From NCBI RefSeq assembly GCF_011765465.1, contig NZ_CP050265.1:1488001-1552000 (forward strand): DNA of 64,000 bases. The letters are read 5' to 3'. The position numbers were made by a program, and so were the translations under genes. Under the pieces are notes generated by a model that did not search any database, was not told where the DNA came from, and saw only the letters and a program-made list of their open reading frames with translations. Origin of the DNA: Erythrobacter sp. Its GTDB lineage: Bacteria; Pseudomonadota; Alphaproteobacteria; Sphingomonadales; Sphingomonadaceae. Shown here piece by piece: positions 27,051-34,930 of the stretch. Position 1 is the stretch's first letter, and each line of letters opens with the position of its first letter.

Positions 27051-27925
27051 GCGATACCTCAAGGACCGACGGGCGCACCCGCCTGCTCTTCCACCTGTCC
27101 GACATCCATTTCGGCCTGGAGGACAATCTCGCGCTCGACTGGGTGAAGCGCGAAATCGCCCAGCGCCGCCCCGACGCGGTCGCGATCACCGGCGACCTGA
27201 CGATGCGCGCGCGCCACCGCGAATTCAACGCCGCGATCCACTGGATCACGGCGCTGGACGTGCCGGTGACGGTCGAGGTCGGCAATCACGATATGCCCTA
27301 TTTCAACCCTCTCGAACGGTTCCTCAAACCCTACAAGCGGTTCAAGGGCATGGCGGCGCTGATCGAGAAGGAAATCGACATGAACGGCCTCGTCATCGTG
27401 CCCTTGAAGACCGCGGTGCGCGCCCAGCCGCGCTTCAACTGGTCGAAGGGCTGGGTGACGGACCGCGCGCTCGACAAGTGCCTCGCCGCGCTCGACGCCC
27501 TGCCCGAAGGCTGCCGCGCGCTGGTCGCGGTCCATCACCCCCTGCGCGAGGTCGGGACCGAAGGCACCGCGCTCACCAAGAACGGCGGCAAGGCATTGGC
27601 GGAGCTGGCGAAGCGCCCGGTCGAGGCGGTCATCAGCGGGCACGTCCACGACCCCTTCGACATCATGGAGGAGACGACCTGCGGCCCGGTCCGCATGATC
27701 GGGGCGGGCACGCTGTCGAAACGCACCCGTTCGACCCCGCCCAGTTTCAACGAGATCCGCTGGGACGGTGAAAAGCTTACCGTGCGCGCGCGCAATCTGG
27801 AGGAGGTGGACACGCGCGATATGCAGATCGACGACGTGCCCGAGGACGCGCGCCCACCGCGCGATCCGGGCGATCCGGTCGCACCGGTGCGGCAGGTTCC
27901 GCGAGTCGATCCGCCGGTGCGCTAG
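27047..27925 (+). CDS. Calcineurin-like metallophosphoesterase
   Basis: A 292-residue phosphoesterase with the complete metal-site series: DIHFG, GDLT, GNHD, VHHP and GHVHDP. The order is that of the class III cyclic nucleotide phosphodiesterase-like and UDP-diacylglucosamine hydrolase-like branch of the superfamily. The C terminus is Pro- and Arg-rich and probably disordered. Coupling to the lipid kinase gene suggests a phospholipid or nucleotide-lipid substrate, but this is inference. Confidence 0.87.
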   Translation: MSDTSRTDGRTRLLFHLSDIHFGLEDNLALDWVKREIAQRRPDAVAITGDLTMRARHREFNAAIHWITALDVPVTVEVGNHDMPYFNPLERFLKPYKRFKGMAALIEKEIDMNGLVIVPLKTAVRAQPRFNWSKGWVTDRALDKCLAALDALPEGCRALVAVHHPLREVGTEGTALTKNGGKALAELAKRPVEAVISGHVHDPFDIMEETTCGPVRMIGAGTLSKRTRSTPPSFNEIRWDGEKLTVRARNLEEVDTRDMQIDDVPEDARPPRDPGDPVAPVRQVPRVDPPVR

Positions 27926-27928
27926 GGG

Positions 27929-28678
27929 TCAGGCCGTGCGGCCCCCGTCGACCGGGATGACCGCTCCGGTCAGGAAAGCGGGCGCCTCGCGCAGCAACCA
28001 GTCGACCAGGTCCGCGATCTCGCTCATCTCGCCAAAGCGCTGGACCGGGGTGGCCTGCCGCAGGCTCTCGAACAGGTCGGGCATATTGGCTTCGAAAGCG
28101 CGGAATTTCTCGGTCGCGATGATCCCCGGCGCGATGGCGTTGATGACGATCCCCGCATCGGCATAGTCGAGCGCGGCGGACTTGGTGAGGCCGATGAGCC
28201 CCCATTTGGCCGCGGCGTAGTCGGCCATCGCCTTCGTCCCGCGCAGCCCGCCGGTCGAGGCGGTGTTGACGATCCGCCCGCCCCCGCGCTCCAGCATCAG
28301 CGGGATTTCGCGCGCCATGAGGTGAAACACCGCAGTGAGATTGACCGCAAGGGTCGCATCCCACCGCTCGGCCGGGGTTTCGTGCAAGGGGGCATCGCCC
28401 AGCGTGTCGCCGAGATTGTTGAACGCCCCGTCGAGCCGCCCGTGATCCGCCGCGATCTGCTCGACGAGCGCGGCGACGCTGGCGGGATCGGTCCCGTCGA
28501 ACACCGCCGCTTCGGCCGAGCCGCCGCCGGCGCGGATGTCCTCCACGAGCGCTTCGAGCGGTTCGGCCCGGCGCGCGGCGACGATGACATGGCCCTCGCC
28601 CCGCCCCAGCTTGAGCGCAGTCTCGCGGCCCATGCCGCTGCTTGCCCCTGCGACGAGGAAGACGGGGGTTTCGGTCAT
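27929..28678 (-). CDS. Short-chain dehydrogenase/reductase
   Basis: A 249-residue SDR oxidoreductase with Rossmann motif GASSGMG (TGxxxGxG type), NNLG, catalytic Ser in NTASTGG, and Tyr-Lys in DYAAAKWGL. The C terminus is the classical GAVIPVDGGRTA. It acts on an unknown alcohol or ketone with NAD(P). Its start overlaps the stop of the hydrolase-fold gene by 4 bases, so both are one transcription unit. Convergent with the metallophosphoesterase gene, 3 bases apart. Confidence 0.9.
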   Translation of the reverse strand: MTETPVFLVAGASSGMGRETALKLGRGEGHVIVAARRAEPLEALVEDIRAGGGSAEAAVFDGTDPASVAALVEQIAADHGRLDGAFNNLGDTLGDAPLHETPAERWDATLAVNLTAVFHLMAREIPLMLERGGGRIVNTASTGGLRGTKAMADYAAAKWGLIGLTKSAALDYADAGIVINAIAPGIIATEKFRAFEANMPDLFESLRQATPVQRFGEMSEIADLVDWLLREAPAFLTGAVIPVDGGRTA

Positions 28679-29502
28679 TCAAGAGTCTCCAGGAAGGCGG
28701 ATATGGCGGCGGCCTTGGCGGCGGGCGAGGCGCAGTCCGTCGCCAGCCGCGCGTGCGGGACGAGCCGGGCGACTTCGGCACTCGCCGGGTCGAGCGCGCT
28801 GGCGCTGTCGGCGAGCACCAGCACCGGCAGGTCGAGCCGGGCGAGCGCGGCGCGTACATCGTGGCGGAAGACGGCTTCGTAAGGCAGATGGTAGGTGTCG
28901 AGATTGGCGAGCACTTCGAGCGCGAGGTCGTGCAGAACGCGCGGGTCGAGATCGCCGCCTGCGCGGATGTGGGCGGCATCCTTGCGGTAATGGGGGAAGA
29001 AGATCATCTGGTCGCGGATGAACTGGAAGGCCCAGGGGAACTGGCTGCCGGTCTCGTCAGGGGCCTTGCGCGGGGCGTAGAGTTCGAGGAATTCGGCGCG
29101 CATCGCCTCGTCCAGCAGCGCCACCCCGTCGAGCACCAGCGCCGCCACCGCTTCCGGCCGGGCGAGCGCCCATTCGATCGCGATATGCGCGCCGGTATGC
29201 GTGCCGTAGAGCGCGACGCGCGGCTTTCCCAGCGCATCGGCGGCCCGCGCGAGCATGGCGGCGAAATCGCCCATCTCGGGCTCGGGCATGGCCGGCGCGC
29301 AGGACTGGCCGTTGGCGGGCGTGTCGAAGGCGATGCATTCGCGCGCCGGGCCGAGCGCTTCCATCAGCGAGACGAGCGAGCGCGAGGACGAAGGCGAGGC
29401 GTGGAGCAGGACCAGCGGCGGATCGCTCTCCCCGCCCGGCGCGCTGCGGCGCAGGTGGACCTGCCCTTCGGCGATGTCGGCATAGGCTTTGGCGATGGAC
29501 AC
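28675..29502 (-). CDS. Alpha/beta-hydrolase-fold protein with unusual nucleophile motif
   Basis: A 275-residue alpha/beta hydrolase fold: LVLLHASPSSSRSL oxyanion region, FDTPANGQS, then GTHTG (100-104) where the nucleophile elbow GxSxG should be. Ser is replaced by His102, and no clear catalytic His is seen near the C terminus. It may be a non-classical hydrolase or a binding protein. GTG 29502 is preferred: GGGGGAG lies 7 bases upstream, whereas ATG 29556 has no such site. The stop overlaps the SDR start. Confidence 0.75.
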   Translation of the reverse strand: MSIAKAYADIAEGQVHLRRSAPGGESDPPLVLLHASPSSSRSLVSLMEALGPARECIAFDTPANGQSCAPAMPEPEMGDFAAMLARAADALGKPRVALYGTHTGAHIAIEWALARPEAVAALVLDGVALLDEAMRAEFLELYAPRKAPDETGSQFPWAFQFIRDQMIFFPHYRKDAAHIRAGGDLDPRVLHDLALEVLANLDTYHLPYEAVFRHDVRAALARLDLPVLVLADSASALDPASAEVARLVPHARLATDCASPAAKAAAISAFLETLE

Positions 29503-29607
29503 GGCGCTCCCCCTTGGTGCGGCCCGAAAGCTAGGCAAGCGCGCGCGCACCGCCATGCCGGGCCCGCGCGGCTGACCGCTGTGCGAGGAGGAAAGCGCGC
29601 GGCGCGC

Positions 29608-30216
29608 TCAATCCATGTGCTTGAGGCCCACCCGCAGGTAGTCCCACCCCGTCACCAGCGTCAGCACGGCGGCCGCCCACAGGGTCGTGAGGCCGGTCAC
29701 GTGGAGCCAGCTTTCCGCCACGCTCTTGCAGCCCTCGCCCATCGCCTGGCACGGCTGGCCGTGGACCGCCCCGCCCAGGATCAGCGCGGCGAGGCTGACG
29801 AGCTGGAACGCGGTCTTCCACTTGGCGAGCCGCGAGACGGGCACGGACACCTGCAGCCCGCCGAGAAATTCGCGCAGGCCCGATACCGCGATCTCGCGGA
29901 TCAGGATGATGAGCCCCGCGATGACGTGGAAATCGCCCACGTAAGGCCCCCTCAGGAACCCCTGCGCGGTCAGGATCAGGATGACCGCGGCGACCATGAT
30001 CTTGTCCGCGATCGGGTCGAGGAAGGTGCCGAGCTTCGAGACCGTCCCCTGCGCCCGTGCGAGATAGCCGTCGAGGTAATCCGTCAGCGCGATCAGGCAG
30101 TAGACGAAAAAGCCCGCAAGATAGCCCAGCGCCCAGTCGGGCCACCACAGCAGGAACCCCAGAAGCGGCACGGCGAGAATCCGGCTAAGCGTCAGGATAT
30201 TGGGCAGCGTGAGCAT
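29608..30216 (-). CDS. pgsA: CDP-diacylglycerol--glycerol-3-phosphate 3-phosphatidyltransferase
   Basis: A 202-residue membrane enzyme that makes phosphatidylglycerol phosphate. The CDP-alcohol phosphotransferase motif DGYLARAQGTVSKLGTFLD continues to PIADK, giving the full DGxxAR...G...D...D set. It has five to six hydrophobic helices. Length matches the family (about 180-200). It diverges from the LplT-like gene by 114 bases, so two lipid genes share a promoter region. Confidence 0.94.
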   Translation of the reverse strand: MLTLPNILTLSRILAVPLLGFLLWWPDWALGYLAGFFVYCLIALTDYLDGYLARAQGTVSKLGTFLDPIADKIMVAAVILILTAQGFLRGPYVGDFHVIAGLIILIREIAVSGLREFLGGLQVSVPVSRLAKWKTAFQLVSLAALILGGAVHGQPCQAMGEGCKSVAESWLHVTGLTTLWAAAVLTLVTGWDYLRVGLKHMD

Positions 30217-30330
30217 CGTTCCCCCGCCTTAGCGCGCGCATCGCCCGCACAAAAGCCGAAAGGGTGCTCTTGTGAAGACTTGCCTGTGCGCTATGGGGGG
30301 ACGCGGGGATACCCACGAAGCGCCGAACGG

Positions 30331-31704
30331 ATGACGACAGCCACGCACCTTTTGCGCACCAGGCGCTTTTTCCCGATGTTCGCGACTCAGTTCCTGAACG
30401 CGTTCAACGACAATCTCTACAAGACGACGATGCTGCTCTTCGTCGTCTATGCGGTCTACAACGACCCGGCGACCGAGACGCTGTTTTCCGGCATCGCCTC
30501 GGCGGTCTTCATCCTGCCCTTCGTCGTCATCTCGGGAATTTCGGGCCAGCTTGCCGATATGCGCTGCAAGGCGCGGATCATCCGCACCGTGAAGCTGTGC
30601 GAGATCGGCATCATGAGCCTCGGCGCACTCGGGCTCTACATGGCGTGGAGCGGGTGGGATCTTGCGCTGTTCGTGCCGCTGGGCGTCATCGACATCGACA
30701 CGCGCGCATCGATCGTCATCCTCCTGTTCGTGCTGCTGCTTGCCGGGTGCCAGTCGACCTTCCTCGCGCCGATCAAATACGCGATCCTGCCGCAGCACCT
30801 GAAAAAGGAGGAGGTTCTCGCGGGCACGGGCCTCGTCGAGGCGGGCACTTACGTCGCCATCCTGCTCGGCACGATCCTCGCCGGGCCCTTGGCGGTCGAG
30901 CATACCGAATGGGCGGCGGGCGGCATCGTGCTGACCGCGCTGGTCGGCTATGCCGTCAGCCGGCAGGTTCCCGATGCGCCCGCGCAGGGACGCGTCGAGC
31001 CGATCGACTGGAACCTGTGGCGCTCCTCGATCGACATCATAAAGGGGTCGATGGAAGACCGCCCGGTTTGGTACGCCATCATCGCGATCAGCTTTTTCTG
31101 GACCATCGGCGCGGTGCTGTTCATCCAGTTCCCGCCGCTCGCCAAGAACACGCTCGCCGCCAGTCCCGAGGTCGCGAGCCTGTTCCTCGTCATGTTCTCG
31201 GTCGGCATCGCGCTGGGTTCGGTCAGCATCAACGCCCTGCTGAAAGGCGCGGTCTCGGCCCGTTTCGCGCCGGTCAGCGTGGTCCTGATGGGCGGCTGCG
31301 TGATCGCCTTCTACCTGCTGGTGAAGAACTGGAACGGCACGACCGATGCCGGGCTGCTGGGCATCACCGCCTTCCTCGCCCAGCCGCTCGCCGTGCCGCT
31401 GCTGATCGCGCTGCTCGGCATCGCGGTGATGGGGGGGATGTTCGTCGTGCCGCTCTACGCCTTTCTCACCACGCGGGTCGCGGGCGACAAGGCAGCGCGG
31501 GTGATCGCGGCCAACAACATCGTCAATTCGGCCGCGATGGTCGGCGGCTCGCTTTTGTCGGTGGTGCTGACGGGGCTGGGCGTCGAGGCGGTCGAACAGG
31601 TCCTGCTGGCCGCCGCGATGAGCGTGATTTCGGCGTGGCTCGGGCGGATGCTCTACCGGGTCGAGCGCGAAGAAATGGCGGGCGCGGCGGGCCTTGCGGG
31701 TTAG
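30331..31704 (+). CDS. MFS transporter, lysophospholipid transporter LplT-like
   Basis: A 457-residue major facilitator with about 12 hydrophobic segments. The N terminus MFATQFLNAFNDNLYKTTML and the segment STFLAPIKYAILP match the LplT/Aas permease domain, which flips lysophospholipids inward for reacylation. A helical polar loop follows near the middle (QGRVEPIDWNLWRSS). Substrate is assigned by resemblance only. ATG 30331 is at the conserved N terminus; the frame upstream only shadows the opposite strand. The neighbour pgsA fits a phospholipid role. Confidence 0.85.
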   Translation: MTTATHLLRTRRFFPMFATQFLNAFNDNLYKTTMLLFVVYAVYNDPATETLFSGIASAVFILPFVVISGISGQLADMRCKARIIRTVKLCEIGIMSLGALGLYMAWSGWDLALFVPLGVIDIDTRASIVILLFVLLLAGCQSTFLAPIKYAILPQHLKKEEVLAGTGLVEAGTYVAILLGTILAGPLAVEHTEWAAGGIVLTALVGYAVSRQVPDAPAQGRVEPIDWNLWRSSIDIIKGSMEDRPVWYAIIAISFFWTIGAVLFIQFPPLAKNTLAASPEVASLFLVMFSVGIALGSVSINALLKGAVSARFAPVSVVLMGGCVIAFYLLVKNWNGTTDAGLLGITAFLAQPLAVPLLIALLGIAVMGGMFVVPLYAFLTTRVAGDKAARVIAANNIVNSAAMVGGSLLSVVLTGLGVEAVEQVLLAAAMSVISAWLGRMLYRVEREEMAGAAGLAG

Positions 31705-31736
31705 GACGCGCGGGTTAGGACTCGCGGGTTAGCCGC

Positions 31737-32009
31737 TCACAGGATGAAAGCCAGCACCGCCGCCGTCACCGTGACATAGGTGCTGGCGAAACCGCGCACG
31801 TCATCGCGGGTGAGATCCCACAGCCTTTCGGCCGGAATGTCGATGAGGTCGGCGCGCAGGTGCGGCGGCAGGGTCGAGCGATAGGGGTGGCGCGCGCCCT
31901 CGTCGGTCAGGACCAGCGCCCGGCGCTCGCGCCCCGTTTCCGCCCCCCGCGCGCGCTCCCCGCGCCGGGGGACGCGAACGAGGTCGGCCGTGAGACTCGC
32001 GTATGCCAT
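31737..32009 (-). CDS. Hypothetical protein
   Basis: A 90-residue basic protein with many Arg in the first half (RVPRRGERARGAETGRERR), a middle HLRADLIDIPAERLWDL and a hydrophobic C-terminal end (VTVTAAVLAFIL), perhaps a single membrane anchor. It fills the space between two plus-strand genes and is read alone. No family is recognised and coding status is moderate. Confidence 0.5.
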   Translation of the reverse strand: MAYASLTADLVRVPRRGERARGAETGRERRALVLTDEGARHPYRSTLPPHLRADLIDIPAERLWDLTRDDVRGFASTYVTVTAAVLAFIL

Positions 32010-32185
32010 GGAGCGAAGAGTTAAGACTTTCTTAACGCCTTGTCACACCCCTCTGCCGCACCTGTCGCACGGCGGGACAGCCACCCGTGCGGCGGGAGCG
32101 GCGGGTGCGATTGCGGGGCGCGGGCGGGCGGGCTAAGCGCGGCTGGCGAAGTGGGGGCAGAGGGGGCAAAAGGAGAGGGACACGA

Positions 32186-33883
32186 ATGGCCGAGACGACG
32201 AAACGCGCCGCCGACCTGCTGGTCGAATGCCTTGCCCAGCAGGGCACGGACCGCATCTTCACCGTGCCGGGGGAGAGCTTTCTCGCCGTGCTCGACGCGC
32301 TGCACGCCGATGAACGGGGCGGCAACTATGGGGGCGCCGGCGCGATCGAGACCGTCACCTGCCGCCAGGAAGGCGGGGCGGCTTTCATGGCCGCAGCCGA
32401 CGGGGCGCTGACCGGGCGGCCCGGGATCGCTTTCGTCACCCGCGGCCCCGGCGCGACCAATGCCAGCATCGGCGTCCATGTCGCGCATCAGGATTCGCAG
32501 CCCATGGTGCTGTTCGTCGGCGACGTGGCGCGCGGAATGCAGGGGCGCGAAGGCTTTCAGGAAGTCGATTTCCCCGCCTTCTTCGCGCCGATTGCCAAGT
32601 GGGCCGCGCGGATCGACGATCCCGCGCGCATCCCCGAATATGTCGCGCGCGCCTTTTCGGTGGCGATTTCCGGGAGGCCCGGCCCGGTCGTGCTGGCGCT
32701 CCCCGAGGATATGCTGTGCGACGAGGTAAGTGCCGCCATCGCGCCTCGCCCGCGCGTCGAGCGCCCGACGCAGGCCGCCTGTCCCGACGCGATGCAGGCG
32801 CTGGTCGGGCTTCTGGCCGATGCGGCCTCCCCCATCGCGATCGTCGGCGGGGCGGGCTGGAACCGCAAGGCGCGGCATTGCTTCCAGTCCTTCGCCGAGC
32901 GGATCGGGCTTCCGGTCGCGACCGCCTTTCGCCGGCAGGACGCGATCCCCGCCTCCTCGCCGGTCTATGCGGGCTCGCTGGGCTATGGCCCCAACCCCAA
33001 GCTGGTCGAGCGGGTGCGGAACGCCGACCTGATCCTCGCGGTCGGCGCGCGGCTGGGCGAGGCGACGACCGAGAGCTACACCGTGCCTTCGCCCGAGCAT
33101 CCCGGGCAGGTGCTCATCCACGTCCATCCCGATCCGGAGGAACTGGGCCGGGTCTATCGCACCGACCTTGCCCTGTGCTGCGCCATGGACGAATTCGCGG
33201 AGAGCGCCGCGCTTTGGGAGGATGCGAGCATCATCCCCTTCGATGCGGGCGCGCAGGCGAACCGCGAATGGCGCGAATGGGCGACGCACGAGGCGAAGCC
33301 GGGCGCGCCCGCGCTCGACATGGGAGCCTGCGTGACGCTGATGCGCGCCGGGCTGCCGCACGAGACGATCCTGTGCAACGGCGCGGGCAATTTCGCCGGG
33401 TGGTTCCACCGCTACTGGCGCTACGAGGGATACCCCGCGCAGCTTGCTCCGACCTGCGGCGCGATGGGCTACGGTGTGCCTGCGGGCGTGGCCGCGGCGC
33501 TGCGCTTTCCGGGCCGCCCGGTGGTCGCGGTCGCGGGCGACGGGGATTTCCTGATGAACGGACAGGAACTCGCCACCGCCGCGCAGGCCGGCGCGAACCT
33601 CCTAGTGGTGGTGGTCGACAACGGCGCCTACGGCACGATCCGGATGCACCAGGAGCGCGAATATCCCGGCCGCGTCTCGGCCACACGCCTCGCCAATCCC
33701 GATTTCGCCAAGCTCGCCGAAGCCTATGGCGCATGGGCCGCGCGCGCGGAGACGACCGACGAATTCGCCGCCGCCTTCGCCGAAGCGAAGGACCGCGACG
33801 GCCTGCGCCTCATCCATGCGGTGATCGATGTCGAGCAGCTCGCCGCGAGCGGGGCGACGGTGAGCGGCCTGCGCAACCGCTGA
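32186..33883 (+). CDS. Thiamine diphosphate enzyme, acetolactate-synthase-like
   Basis: A 565-residue ThDP enzyme in three domains. The N-terminal domain has the cofactor-activating Glu62 in TCRQEGGAAFMAAADG. A central Rossmann-like domain holds AIVGGAGWNRKA. The C-terminal ThDP/Mg domain shows AGDGDFLMNGQELATAA and VVVVDNGAYGTIRMHQ. It resembles the acetolactate synthase large subunit and related decarboxylases, but no small subunit (ilvN) gene is nearby. Another 2-oxoacid decarboxylase or ligase function is therefore possible. ATG 32186 has AGGAGA upstream. Confidence 0.87.
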   Translation: MAETTKRAADLLVECLAQQGTDRIFTVPGESFLAVLDALHADERGGNYGGAGAIETVTCRQEGGAAFMAAADGALTGRPGIAFVTRGPGATNASIGVHVAHQDSQPMVLFVGDVARGMQGREGFQEVDFPAFFAPIAKWAARIDDPARIPEYVARAFSVAISGRPGPVVLALPEDMLCDEVSAAIAPRPRVERPTQAACPDAMQALVGLLADAASPIAIVGGAGWNRKARHCFQSFAERIGLPVATAFRRQDAIPASSPVYAGSLGYGPNPKLVERVRNADLILAVGARLGEATTESYTVPSPEHPGQVLIHVHPDPEELGRVYRTDLALCCAMDEFAESAALWEDASIIPFDAGAQANREWREWATHEAKPGAPALDMGACVTLMRAGLPHETILCNGAGNFAGWFHRYWRYEGYPAQLAPTCGAMGYGVPAGVAAALRFPGRPVVAVAGDGDFLMNGQELATAAQAGANLLVVVVDNGAYGTIRMHQEREYPGRVSATRLANPDFAKLAEAYGAWAARAETTDEFAAAFAEAKDRDGLRLIHAVIDVEQLAASGATVSGLRNR

Positions 33884-33887
33884 TGCG

Positions 33888-33923
33888 AAAAGGGCCGCCC
33901 CCGGCGTGCGGGAGCGGCCCTTT
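33888..33923. terminator. Bidirectional terminator between the ThDP gene and csbD-like gene
   Basis: A hairpin with outer arms AAAGGGCCGC and GCGGCCCTTT plus an inner CCC/GGG stem. An A run on one side and a T run on the other suit termination of both convergent genes. Confidence 0.8.
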
Positions 33924-33946
33924 CGTGTCTTCAAGCGGCGTCAGGC

Positions 33947-34117
33947 TCAGACGTCGTTGCCCATCCTGCCCTTGACCTCGCCCTTGGCCTGCTGGGCCTT
34001 GCCCTTGGCCTCGTCCTCGCGCCCTTCGGCGCGGGTTTCCGGGTCGTTCGATTCCTGCTTGGCCTTGCCGGCCGCTTCGTTGACATTGCCTTTCACTTTA
34101 TCGGTGAGTTCACCCAT
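33947..34117 (-). CDS. CsbD family stress-response protein
   Basis: A 56-residue hydrophilic protein, MGELTDKVKGNVNEAAGKAK onward, rich in Lys, Glu, Ala and Gly and ending KGRMGNDV. This is the CsbD pattern, a small general-stress protein family of unknown biochemical role (sigma-B controlled in Bacillus). GGAGG lies 7 bases before ATG 34117. A terminator follows its stop. In alphaproteobacteria such genes are often under the EcfG general stress response; no promoter motif was confirmed here. Confidence 0.88.
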   Translation of the reverse strand: MGELTDKVKGNVNEAAGKAKQESNDPETRAEGREDEAKGKAQQAKGEVKGRMGNDV

Positions 34118-34298
34118 TGTGCGTCCTCCATTGATGTGGTCAAGCCAATGAAATTACTGGCCTTTCACCCGATCAATGGACCGCAGGCGCAATCCGTTCC
34201 GCAACGCCTCGCCCAGCGCGCCGAGCCGTGGCGAAGCCGCGACGGTGGCCCCAAGCCAACTCCAACCAGCCCCCCGCAGGGGCCCCCTCAAGCCTCTC

Positions 34299-34730
34299 TC
34301 ACCCTTGCGGCCCCTTCGCCATTTCGCGGATGATCTCCCATTCCTGAGGCGTGATCTCGGCCACCGACAGGCGCGAGAGGCGCACCAGTTCGCACTCCGC
34401 AAGGCGCGGGTCGGCCTTGATCTGCTTGAGCGTCACGGGATGCTCGAACTTCTCCTTCGCGCGGACCTTGACCGCGGCCCACTTGCCCGTCTCGTCGGTC
34501 GGATCGGTGATCCCGGCGACCGTCACCTCGCAGATGCCGACGATCTCCAGCCCCTCGCGCGAGTGGTAGAAGAACGCCTCGTCCCCCACTTCCATCGCCG
34601 CGAGGTTGTTCTTCGCCCGGTGGTTGCGCACCCCGTCCCACACGCCCTCGCCCTCCGCGACGAGATCGTCCCAGCTGTATTTGAACGGCTCGGATTTCAT
34701 CAGCCAGTACCTGCGCGCCTGTTGCGCCAT
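34299..34730 (-). CDS. EVE domain-containing protein
   Basis: A 143-residue protein with the EVE/PUA-like fold: YWLMKSEPFKYSWDDL, WDGVRNHRAKNNL, GDEAFFYHS and GICEVT. Family members bind modified bases in DNA or RNA and are thought to act in RNA modification or restriction. ATG 34730 follows GGGAGAG and begins just before the conserved strand; the longer frame is a shadow of the leader of the GGDEF-EAL gene. It is divergent from that gene. Confidence 0.9.
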   Translation of the reverse strand: MAQQARRYWLMKSEPFKYSWDDLVAEGEGVWDGVRNHRAKNNLAAMEVGDEAFFYHSREGLEIVGICEVTVAGITDPTDETGKWAAVKVRAKEKFEHPVTLKQIKADPRLAECELVRLSRLSVAEITPQEWEIIREMAKGPQG

Positions 34731-34930
34731 GAAGCTCTCCCTCGGTCGAAAAGGTGTCGGGCACAAACCCGGCGGCAGGACGCCGCCCGCGTCCCTCTGC
34801 CAGAGCCCGCCGCAACGAGGCAAGGGGGCGCGAATTAACGCGATCTTTAGCCTCCCGCCCGCATAAAGGCGAGGTTCCGGCCCGGCTCCGGCCAGTCCGG
34901 CAGAACAGGGGCGCACGAGAAGCAACCGGC

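Noticed and set aside
28642..30330. Upstream part of the long frame containing the LplT-like transporter
   Set aside because: The first 563 codons are antisense to the hydrolase-fold gene and pgsA; the transporter starts at ATG 30331.
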